Positions 1 through 6,646 of a stretch of DNA of 15,126 nucleotides are shown here, piece by piece (positions within the stretch are counted from its first letter, which is position 1; every line of letters starts with the position of its first letter). The stretch lies in NCBI GenBank assembly GCA_900769995.1, contig CAAGIT010000030.1, positions 1 through 15,126 on the forward strand. The letters are read 5' to 3'. The notes beneath the pieces were generated by a model. That model saw nothing but the letters and a program-made list of their open reading frames with translations, did no database searches and was not told the origin of the DNA. This stretch comes from an uncultured Oscillospiraceae bacterium (GTDB taxonomy: Bacteria; Bacillota; Clostridia; Oscillospirales; Oscillospiraceae). A program made the position numbers and the translations under genes.

Positions 1-60
1 CGGTAGAATCTTGCAGTATTCGCCATACTACCGGCAAATTCGAAACTTTTTACTGCACAA
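1..60. repeat. Left-edge palindromic repeat remnant
   Basis: Non-coding. CGGTAG at 1-6 is the inverse of CTACCG at 28-33, and TGCAGTA at 12-18 is the inverse of TACTGCA at 51-57, giving interleaved short inverted repeats directly against the better-defined repeat that follows. I see no gene. It is probably the outer part of a dispersed repeat cluster cut by the window edge; its family is not recognised. Confidence 0.4.
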
Positions 61-67
61 TCCCTCA

Positions 68-175
68 GTCACGGCTTTCGCCGTGACAGCTCCCTTTACA
101 CAAGGGAGCCTTTGGTGCGCGGCACCATTCCGGTGGAACCATCGTACCATATTCGCAAAGTTTTTGCTGTTACAG
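68..175. repeat. Dispersed repeat, left copy of long inverted pair
   Basis: Positions 80-175 (96 bp) match the reverse complement of 15031-15126 with only two mismatches, and about 10 further bases on the inner side (176-185 against 15021-15030) match at 8 of 10. The unit contains three small hairpins: GTCACGGC/GCCGTGAC at 68-87 with a TTTC loop, GCTCCCTT/AAGGGAGC at 89-109, and GGTGC/GCACC at 114-126. It has no ORF and no T-tract, so it is not a clean terminator, although the hairpins lie about 100 nt beyond the stop of the lipoprotein gene and could slow or end its transcript. Together with 176-206 it makes up the gene-free left end. Confidence 0.85.
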
Positions 176-206
176 AGTACTACGGTGTGATTTCCAACGG
201 ATGGAT

Positions 207-1799
207 TTAATCGCCGTAAAAGGACGGCAGGCGATAGCGGAACAGCAGGGTGCCGTCCATATCGTAAATCAGGCTCTCGGTATCGCCGAGGAGGAAGAGC
301 TTGCCGTCATACGCCTTGACCGCGTAATATGAGAGAATATCATACCTCCACGGTATCTCAAACAGGAGCTTCCCATCTTCGGCAGCATAGACCTCGCAGG
401 TTCCGTTTTCCGCAACGCAGAAATATCTCTGTTTGTTCACCTGATCCACCACCTCCCGCATCGGGCCGGTGGCAACAAACTGCTCCACGAAATCCAGACC
501 GATGATATGGGTCGTTGTGATGTCGGTGTCCGCGTCATACTCATAGACCGTGAAATAATCTCCGGTATAGGGCGTGGGATTGCTGAAGCTCTCAAATTTC
601 TCCGAGCAGAAGCTGTAGACCACCTCGCCGGTCAGAACGTCCACGACCTCAAAGCCGCGTTCGCTTCCGAGATAGAGATCGCGGTAATACAGGCTGCTGC
701 CGTAAAAGGCGTACAAGCCCTGTAACGAATAATCCTCGATGGGATGCGCCTGAAGATCATAGTCATAGAAGGTATTATCCTCCGTCACGGTGAAGCCGTC
801 ATTCTCGCGGATAACAGAATAGTATTCCGGAAAGCGGAGCACGCAGTTGCCGTCCAAGTCCAGAATCTGCACGCTGCCGGGCGCGTATGCCACGGCGTAG
901 CCATCGTAAAACATATTGCAGGTGTAATAATCCGTGTCGTTGAGGCGGTTGCCCTCGCGGTCGATATAGTGATAATCGTTGCCGTTCTCCGACACCACAG
1001 CACGTCCCTCGAAAAATGCCGATGCGCTCGCATACGGCCCAAGGACGACCTCGCCCTCCGTGGTCAGATAGTAGTCCTGCGTGTCATAGTCTTCTCCGAC
1101 GGTGACGATGAGCAGTCCGTCGGTATAGTTGCTGTAGGCGTTTTCATTGAGCGGCCCCGGCAGGGTCATGTTCTCCGTGCTGAACATCAGATTTCCCTCG
1201 AAATCCAGCACGTCGATCACTTCCTCGCTGTACCGTCTGCAAATCAGCGCCGTTTCACACGGCTGCACCAGACGGTAGGTATGCTCCAGAACCCTGCTTC
1301 CGTCCAGAGAGATCAGCGTGATTTCCCGCTGCGAGCTTTCCATATATGTATGATCGCTGCTGTCATTCACGGTGATATGGGTTTTGGAAAATGACCAAAT
1401 GGGGTAATAACATTCCAGAAAAGAGCCGTCGATCTCGGAATAGCCAAAGTAGCTCACCAGATCGGCAGAATCATAGACCGGATCGCAGACGATCATGCCG
1501 TCCTGCGTGACGATGCCGTATTTTTGACCGGCGGAAAAGTCGGCGCCAAGCTCATAGGACAGATCGCCGCAGAAGGGATAAACCGCGCCGTAGTCCTCCG
1601 ACGGGGTCAGACCGTCCATAAAGTCCCCGGACAGACGCGTATAGACCTCGGGCATCGGCTGATGGGGCTGATAGGCGGAATAGTCCGTATGCACGCCCGT
1701 TGCCGGCTGCGTGGTCGAGGGCGTCTGCGTTGCTTCGGTCTGCGCCGCGCAGCCGGTCAGCAGAAACACCAGAAGCAGCAGGGCTGTCAGGCGCTTCAT
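207..1799 (-). CDS. WG-repeat-like lipoprotein
   Basis: This 530-aa protein is probably anchored to the outer face of the membrane. Residues 1-17 form a lipoprotein signal (MKRL, a leucine-rich core, LLTGC) with Cys17 as lipidation site, followed by a Thr/Gln-rich linker to about residue 35. The rest is aromatic- and acidic-rich and carries recurring beta-turns of the form D-x-x/D-G-x-x-hydrophobic near residues 97-103, 164-170, 199-204, 246-251, 280-285, 314-319, 473-478 and 513-518. That pattern resembles WG/beta-propeller-like repeat proteins of clostridia. The start overlaps the stop of the PstS-like gene by 4 nt (ATGA) and has a GAAGGG-type ribosome site, so the two are coupled. No enzyme motif is visible; ligand binding or an envelope scaffold role is a guess. 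The fold call is moderate and the lipoprotein call is firm. Confidence 0.75.
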   Translation of the reverse strand: MKRLTALLLLVFLLTGCAAQTEATQTPSTTQPATGVHTDYSAYQPHQPMPEVYTRLSGDFMDGLTPSEDYGAVYPFCGDLSYELGADFSAGQKYGIVTQDGMIVCDPVYDSADLVSYFGYSEIDGSFLECYYPIWSFSKTHITVNDSSDHTYMESSQREITLISLDGSRVLEHTYRLVQPCETALICRRYSEEVIDVLDFEGNLMFSTENMTLPGPLNENAYSNYTDGLLIVTVGEDYDTQDYYLTTEGEVVLGPYASASAFFEGRAVVSENGNDYHYIDREGNRLNDTDYYTCNMFYDGYAVAYAPGSVQILDLDGNCVLRFPEYYSVIRENDGFTVTEDNTFYDYDLQAHPIEDYSLQGLYAFYGSSLYYRDLYLGSERGFEVVDVLTGEVVYSFCSEKFESFSNPTPYTGDYFTVYEYDADTDITTTHIIGLDFVEQFVATGPMREVVDQVNKQRYFCVAENGTCEVYAAEDGKLLFEIPWRYDILSYYAVKAYDGKLFLLGDTESLIYDMDGTLLFRYRLPSFYGD

Positions 1800-2734
1800 T
1801 GCCCTTCACCCCCGAAGTCCATGACCGAAACATAGCCCTCGGCGGCAAGCAGCGCCTGACCCTCGGCAGTCATCAGCCAGTCATAGAGGACGCGGTTCGG
1901 GCTGCCGGCAGCGGCAGAGGAGGGCACCACACAGTAGTAGGCGTTCAGGTGCGGATAAGCGCCGCTGCGGATGGTCTCGGGGCTGGGCGCAACGCCGTCA
2001 ATGGAGAGGAGCTTCAGACCCTTTGCCATCTGCATATCGTGGGCATAGTAATAGACGGAGTAGCCGATGGCATTGGCGGAGTTGTCATACTCCTTCACGA
2101 CCTCCATCAGCATACCCATCGAACCGGCGACATAGGCCGACTCCGGCTCCATCATGGGCGTATCGCCCATGACAAGCTTGAGCATCAACGCCTGGGAGCC
2201 TGCTCCCTCGTTGCGCTGGAACGCGACGATCGGCTCGTCATTGCCGCCGACCTCGCTCCAGTTGGTGATCTCGCCGGCGTAGATTTTGCGCACCTGCTCG
2301 GTGGTCAGATTGTCCACGGGATTGTCCTCGTTGACCACGAAAATCAGGGCATCGGTCGCGATCGTTTCGATGTCGGCGGCAAAGCCCTGCTCCTCCATCT
2401 CGTCATAGACGGAGGCATTCGGCTCACCGACAATGAGAATGTCGCACTCGCCCGCCATCAGGTTGCGGAAGGACTGGGTCGTGCGGTTGAACTGCACCAG
2501 ATCGCTCACGTTCTCCCTGGGTTCTCCCAGCAGAACGCTTGCAATCGCCTCGCCCATCGGCACCATCGAGGTCGAGCCGTCCATTTTGGGAAAGTTTTCG
2601 CGGGTAAAGACGAACACCTCCTGCGGTGCGGTGGATTCGGTTTGGGGCGGTGTAGTCGGTGCGGGTTCGCTTGTGCAGCCTGCCAGCATGGACAGAAGCA
2701 AAAGGACCGTAAGTAAAATCGTCAGTTTTTTCAT
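1796..2734 (-). CDS. PstS-like phosphate-binding lipoprotein
   Basis: This 312-aa extracytoplasmic solute-binding protein of the PstS/PBP-like family has a signal peptide ending in LAGC with lipidated Cys20 and a Pro/Thr-rich linker at 22-38. The binding loop DGSTSMVP lies at 52-59, a segment typical of this family (TTEQVRKIYAGEITNW) at 144-159, and RNEGAGSQ at 174-181 takes the place of the usual R-x-x-GSGT anion loop. The protein would capture phosphate or a similar oxyanion outside the cell. No pstCAB permease or phoU is in the window, so it is an orphan here and may act as a sensor or feed a permease encoded elsewhere. A GGAGGT ribosome site lies 7 nt before the ATG. The gene sits 63 nt after aroQ with no terminator seen between them, so it may be the tail of the aro transcript. 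The altered second loop makes the exact ligand uncertain. Confidence 0.85.
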   Translation of the reverse strand: MKKLTILLTVLLLLSMLAGCTSEPAPTTPPQTESTAPQEVFVFTRENFPKMDGSTSMVPMGEAIASVLLGEPRENVSDLVQFNRTTQSFRNLMAGECDILIVGEPNASVYDEMEEQGFAADIETIATDALIFVVNEDNPVDNLTTEQVRKIYAGEITNWSEVGGNDEPIVAFQRNEGAGSQALMLKLVMGDTPMMEPESAYVAGSMGMLMEVVKEYDNSANAIGYSVYYYAHDMQMAKGLKLLSIDGVAPSPETIRSGAYPHLNAYYCVVPSSAAAGSPNRVLYDWLMTAEGQALLAAEGYVSVMDFGGEGQ

Positions 2735-2797
2735 CGTTTTTACCTCCGTTTGAATGGATTTCTACCCCTTGGACGATATGGCTTGCAGGAAGTTCCC
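2735..2797 (-). other. aroQ to PstS-like gene spacer
   Basis: This 63-nt gap holds the GGAGGT ribosome site of the PstS-like gene. I see no hairpin with a T-tract and no convincing -35/-10 pair, so nothing here separates the two lipoprotein genes from the aro operon. Weak AT-rich stretches could still hide a promoter. Confidence 0.4.
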
Positions 2798-3220
2798 TTA
2801 TATGAAAAAAAATTCCAACGCTCTGCGATAGCCCTCAAAGCCAAGTCCCTTGAAGGTCGCTTTGCACGCCATGCCCGCGTAGGAAATATGGCGGAACGGC
2901 TCACGGCTGTCCACGTCCGAAAGATGCACCTCCACCGCAGGCAGACCGACCGCCTTCAGTGCGTCCAAAATCGCCACGGAGGTGTGGGTATAGGCGGCGG
3001 GATTGATGACGATGCCGTCAAATTTACCATACGCCTCCTGAATCCAGTCGACCAGAACGCCCTCGTGGTTGGACTGGCGAATATCAACCTCGCAGCCCAG
3101 CTCCGCTGCCGCCGTGCGGATATATTCCTCCAAAGCGGCATAATTCTGTTTTCCGTAAATCTCCGGCTCACGCAATCCCAAAAGATTGAGATTCGGCCCG
3201 TTGAGGATCAGCAGCTTCAT
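2798..3220 (-). CDS. aroQ: Type II 3-dehydroquinate dehydratase
   Basis: This cytoplasmic 140-aa enzyme converts 3-dehydroquinate to 3-dehydroshikimate, the third step to chorismate. It has the normal type II length and all the family landmarks: LNGPNLNLLGLREPEIYG near the N-terminus with the catalytic Tyr at 22 and Arg at 17, QSNHEG around 49-54, NPAAYTHTSVAI around 73-84, and the HLSDVDSREPFRH segment around 99-111. The usual Arg after TSVAI is Leu here. The start overlaps the aroEK stop by 4 nt (ATGA) and is preceded by a strong AGGAGG. It supplies the dehydratase step missing from the AroE-AroK fusion just upstream. Type II enzymes are dodecamers in known cases. Confidence 0.96.
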   Translation of the reverse strand: MKLLILNGPNLNLLGLREPEIYGKQNYAALEEYIRTAAAELGCEVDIRQSNHEGVLVDWIQEAYGKFDGIVINPAAYTHTSVAILDALKAVGLPAVEVHLSDVDSREPFRHISYAGMACKATFKGLGFEGYRRALEFFFI

Positions 3221-4446
3221 CGTTTTTCCTCCTTTGCAAGCTGTGCCAAAATGCGGTCAACGGCAGCGTCAGGGTCGGCATCGTTGTCCGCGCAAACGTC
3301 CGCAAAGCGTTCATAGAGCGGCTTTCGTGCCGCGTACAGCTCTGCCGCCGGGGTCGATTGGCTGACGGGTCTGCCGTCGGTGGGCAGGGCGCTCAGATCG
3401 CGCCGCAGCCAGACGATTTTGCCGTTCTGGTGCAGGCTCGGATAATTCTCCTGCCGCGTGACGCAGCCGCCGCCGGTCGCGATGACGCAGCCCGAGCGCT
3501 TGCCGAGGTCTGCCAGCACTTCGCTTTCGACCTTGCGGAACGCTGCTTCGCCCGAACGCGCGAAAAACGTCGGAATGTCGCAACCGATGCGCCGCACGAT
3601 TTCCGCGTCCGCGTCGAAAAACGGTCGGTTCAGACGCGCGGCAAGCCGCTGTCCCACCGTGCTCTTGCCGCAGCCGGGCATCCCGATGAGGACGATATTT
3701 TCCATTTCGCACGCTAAATCGTGCAAAATCTCCTCGCAAACGCGGTCGGGAAGCTCCCTGCCCGTGAACAGCTCCGCCGCACGCTTCGCCTGTGCGACGA
3801 GCATGGAAAGCCCGCTCTCGCAGCGGATGCCCCGTTCCTCGGCATCGAGCAGCAGCCGCGTCCGCGCGGGGTTATAAATCAGGTCGAGCACACACCGGCA
3901 CTGCGGCAGCTTGTCCAGGTCGATCAGCCCTTCGCCGTTGTTCGGGTAAGTCCCCACCGGTGTCGCGTTGACCACCAGCACCGCATCCCGATGCCGGACG
4001 ATGGTATCATAGGTGTTTTCGCCGTGCCGTGAGAGGGCGATGACCTCCGCGCCAAAAGAGCGCAGAACCGTCTGCACCGTCAGCGACGCACCGCCGGTGC
4101 CCAAAACCAGTGCCTTTTCTCCGGCTTGAATGCCGCCGTTGCGGTTCAAAAGCCACGAAAACCCGTCAAAATCCGTATTATCGCCGTAAATCGAGCCGTC
4201 TGCACGCCGCAGCAGGGTGTTGACGCTGCCCATACGCTGCGCCGTCTGCGACAGGGTGCAAAACGGCATGACCGCACGTTTATAGGGAATTGTGACATTT
4301 AACGCGTCCCAATCCCCGTGGAGCAGAAATTCCCCCAACGCCTCGGGCGCGACCTCGTACAGCCGATAGGCATAGTCGCCCAGACGGGCATGGATTTGGG
4401 GCGAATAGCTGTGCACCAGGTGCTCCCCCAGCAGTCCGCAGCGCAT
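3217..4446 (-). CDS. aroEK: Shikimate dehydrogenase-shikimate kinase fusion
   Basis: This bifunctional 409-aa protein catalyses two consecutive steps: dehydroshikimate to shikimate (NADPH), then shikimate to shikimate-3-phosphate (ATP). The AroE half (1 to about 245) has SYSPQIH near 13-19, NVTIPYK with catalytic Lys56, GDNTDFDG at 88-95 with Asp92, the dinucleotide loop GTGGAS at 116-121 and Gln219 in the C-terminal SMLVAQA helix. The AroK half (about 250-409) has Walker A GMPGCGKST at 255-263, shikimate-binding Asp280 and Arg304, GGG at 325-327, lid GRP at 358-360 and the RKPLYER adenine-site segment at 374-380. Both active sites look intact and the linker is only a few residues. ATG at 4446 is chosen over the longer frame because it overlaps the pheA stop by one base (TGATG) and has GGAGGT seven bases upstream. 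Confidence 0.95.
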   Translation of the reverse strand: MRCGLLGEHLVHSYSPQIHARLGDYAYRLYEVAPEALGEFLLHGDWDALNVTIPYKRAVMPFCTLSQTAQRMGSVNTLLRRADGSIYGDNTDFDGFSWLLNRNGGIQAGEKALVLGTGGASLTVQTVLRSFGAEVIALSRHGENTYDTIVRHRDAVLVVNATPVGTYPNNGEGLIDLDKLPQCRCVLDLIYNPARTRLLLDAEERGIRCESGLSMLVAQAKRAAELFTGRELPDRVCEEILHDLACEMENIVLIGMPGCGKSTVGQRLAARLNRPFFDADAEIVRRIGCDIPTFFARSGEAAFRKVESEVLADLGKRSGCVIATGGGCVTRQENYPSLHQNGKIVWLRRDLSALPTDGRPVSQSTPAAELYAARKPLYERFADVCADNDADPDAAVDRILAQLAKEEKR

Positions 4447-5579
4447 CAGACGACCTCCGAATAGCTGCCGAGGTACTTGAACTCCTCGCAGATCGAGCCG
4501 ATCTCGCACATGAGCTGAATGAACTCCTCCGAGTAGACCGAGGTTTCCAGATCGAGATAGAACATAAATTCAAAATCGCGGTCGGGAATCGGACGGCTTT
4601 CGAGCTTGAGGAGGTTGATGCCGAGGGCGTAGAGCCGCGCCAGCACCTTATAGAGCGCGCCCGGCTTGTGCGGCAGGACCATCATCACGCTGGTCTTGTC
4701 CGCGCCGGGATAAATTTCGGTATTTTTGGAGATGCACAGGAAGCGCGTATGGTTGTTGCCCGCATCCTGCACGCCGCTCCTGACCAGCTTCAGGCCGTAC
4801 AGCTCCGCGCACAGCCGCGAGGAGAGTGCCGCCACATCCTTTCGGTCGGACAGAGCTACGGTTTTGGCGGCGACGGCGGTGTTCTCGCAGACGGTGATTT
4901 TCACGTTGCCGAGGGATTTTAAGAAACCGGCACACTGGTTGATCGCCTGCTCATGGGAGAAGATCTCCCGGATCTCCGTGTGGTCGGGCTTGGCAAGCAG
5001 ACAGTGATCGACCTTCAGCCGCGTGGCACGGACAATACTGAAATTGTGCGAGATCATCAGATCATACACGCGGTTGACCGAGCCTGCCGTGCTGTTCTCG
5101 ATGGGCAAAATGCCGTACTGACAGAAGCCGGCCTCGATCGCGGAGAACACGCCCTCGAAATTGCGGAAATACTGGATGCGCGGGTTGGCAAAGAGCTTTT
5201 CGCAGGCAAGCTGCGAATACGCGCCCTCCACGCCCTGACAGGCAACCGTCGCTTCGCGCGGGAAAAGCCGCGGCGTGTTCTCAATGGCGGCCGCGATACG
5301 GCCATAGAGCGGCGTGCGGGTGCCCTTTTCCTGATAGGTTCGGCTCAGCTCGAACAGCAGCGAATACAGCACCCGCAGATACGAGCGCATATCCTCACGC
5401 GCCTTGCCGCTCACATCGGCAAGCTTCTCGCGTTCCCGGGCAGACTGCAAAATCGGCAGACCGTTTTCGCGCTTGCAGGCGGCGATATTCGCGGCGATGT
5501 CCATGCGCTCCTGAAACAGCTTGACGATCTGGTCGTCTACGGCATCGATCTGTGCGCGGTAATCCTTCAAAACATCCAT
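4446..5579 (-). CDS. pheA: Chorismate mutase-prephenate dehydratase (P-protein)
   Basis: This 377-aa three-domain enzyme commits chorismate to phenylalanine: chorismate to prephenate to phenylpyruvate. The AroQ-class mutase (1 to about 85) has Arg8, Arg25, Lys36 and Glu49 at the positions of the known active-site residues; the equivalent of E. coli Asp48 is Gln45. The prephenate dehydratase domain (about 110-285) has GVEGAYSQ at 116-123, the ILPIENSTAGSV block at 157-168 and catalytic NNHTRF at 275-280. The ACT domain (about 297-375) keeps GALYKVL at 307-313 and LESRP at 326-330, the Phe-binding signature, so feedback inhibition by Phe is expected. ATG at 5579 is preferred over an upstream Met because GGAGGG lies seven bases before it. 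The gene overlaps the aroC end by 13 nt and the aroEK start by 1 nt. Confidence 0.96.
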   Translation of the reverse strand: MDVLKDYRAQIDAVDDQIVKLFQERMDIAANIAACKRENGLPILQSAREREKLADVSGKAREDMRSYLRVLYSLLFELSRTYQEKGTRTPLYGRIAAAIENTPRLFPREATVACQGVEGAYSQLACEKLFANPRIQYFRNFEGVFSAIEAGFCQYGILPIENSTAGSVNRVYDLMISHNFSIVRATRLKVDHCLLAKPDHTEIREIFSHEQAINQCAGFLKSLGNVKITVCENTAVAAKTVALSDRKDVAALSSRLCAELYGLKLVRSGVQDAGNNHTRFLCISKNTEIYPGADKTSVMMVLPHKPGALYKVLARLYALGINLLKLESRPIPDRDFEFMFYLDLETSVYSEEFIQLMCEIGSICEEFKYLGSYSEVV

Positions 5580-6646
5580 TGCTTTCCCTCCAAAATCGCA
5601 TCGGTGACGGCAACGGCGGCTGCTGCCTCCACGCACGGTACCGCACGCGGGACAATGCAGGGGTCGTGTCTTCCCTTGATCTCTAATGTGTCATTCCCGC
5701 CGCTGTAGCGGATGCTCTCCTGCGCACGCGCGATGGAAGGCGTGGGCTTGAGCGCAATGCGGAACAAAATCGGCATGGCGGTGGAAATACCGCCCAAAAT
5801 GCCGCCGGCGTGGTTCGTGCGGGTGCGGACAATGCCGCTTTCGTCGTAGTAATAGGGGTCGTTATGCTCGCTGCCGCGCAGCTCGGCACAGCCGAAGCCG
5901 CTGCCGAATTCCACGCCCTTGACAGCGGGAATCCCGAACAAAATCTGCGCCAGACGGTTCTCCAAGCCGCCGAAGATCGGCTCTCCGATGCCGGCGGGAA
6001 GTCCCGTGACCGCACATTCGATGATGCCGCCGACGGAATCGGACTCCGCCTTGGCGGACGCGATCTCCGCCAGCATCGCTTCGGCGGCAGCGGCGTTCAA
6101 AACAGGCAATGCGGCATTTTCGGGCCGGCGCGGACACAGCGCGTCCATCGGCGCGTCCTTTGCCTTGCCGATTTGCAAAATGTGGGCAAAAACTGCAATG
6201 CCCTGCGCTTGCAGCCATTGCAGGCACAGACCGCCCGCGATACAGAGCGGCGCCGTCAGCCGTCCGGAAAAATGTCCGCCGCCGGCAACGTCCTGAAAGC
6301 CGCCGTATTTGACCTGCGCGGGATAGTCCGCGTGGGACGGACGCGGCATTTGCAGAAGATCGCCATAGTCCTTCGAACGGGTGTCGGCGTTTCGGATGAT
6401 GGCGGTCAGCGGTGCGCCGCAGGTTCTGCCGTTCGCCAGACCGCTCAAAAATTCGGGGCGGTCAGCCTCCCTGCGGGCAGTGGTATGCGCACCCTGTCCC
6501 GGCGCACGGCGATCCATAAAGGCTTGCAGGGCTTCCAAATCCGGCGCAAAGCCGATCGGAAAGCCCTCTAAGGTCATGCCGATGGCAGGCGCGTGCGACT
6601 GACCGAAAATCGTCAGCTTCAAGGCTGTTCCAAAGCTACTTCCCAT
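5567..6646 (-). CDS. aroC: Chorismate synthase
   Basis: This 359-aa enzyme eliminates phosphate from EPSP to give chorismate, using reduced FMN. The sequence shows GQSHAPAIG near 15-23 with conserved His18, RRAPGQG at 46-52, the RREADRPEFLSG block at 58-69, RPSHADY with His105, KYGGFQDVAGGGHFSGRLTA at 113-132, and ALKPTPSIA and RHDPCIVPRAVP segments near the C-terminus. Length is normal. The N-terminal box reads GQSHA rather than the textbook GESHG; related GQSH forms occur in clostridial enzymes, so I read this as a lineage variant and not damage. A strong AAGGAGG site precedes the ATG, which lies inside the end of aroBA (11-nt overlap). No flavin reductase domain is attached, so reduced FMN must come from elsewhere. 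Confidence 0.96.
   Translation of the reverse strand: MGSSFGTALKLTIFGQSHAPAIGMTLEGFPIGFAPDLEALQAFMDRRAPGQGAHTTARREADRPEFLSGLANGRTCGAPLTAIIRNADTRSKDYGDLLQMPRPSHADYPAQVKYGGFQDVAGGGHFSGRLTAPLCIAGGLCLQWLQAQGIAVFAHILQIGKAKDAPMDALCPRRPENAALPVLNAAAAEAMLAEIASAKAESDSVGGIIECAVTGLPAGIGEPIFGGLENRLAQILFGIPAVKGVEFGSGFGCAELRGSEHNDPYYYDESGIVRTRTNHAGGILGGISTAMPILFRIALKPTPSIARAQESIRYSGGNDTLEIKGRHDPCIVPRAVPCVEAAAAVAVTDAILEGKQWMF

Noticed and set aside
744..1394. Plus-strand frames of 200-340 codons opposite the lipoprotein genes (also 1700-2716)
   Set aside because: They are antisense to genes with clear signal peptides and family motifs, lack ribosome sites and show low-complexity His/Arg/Ala-rich translations typical of shadows in GC-rich DNA.
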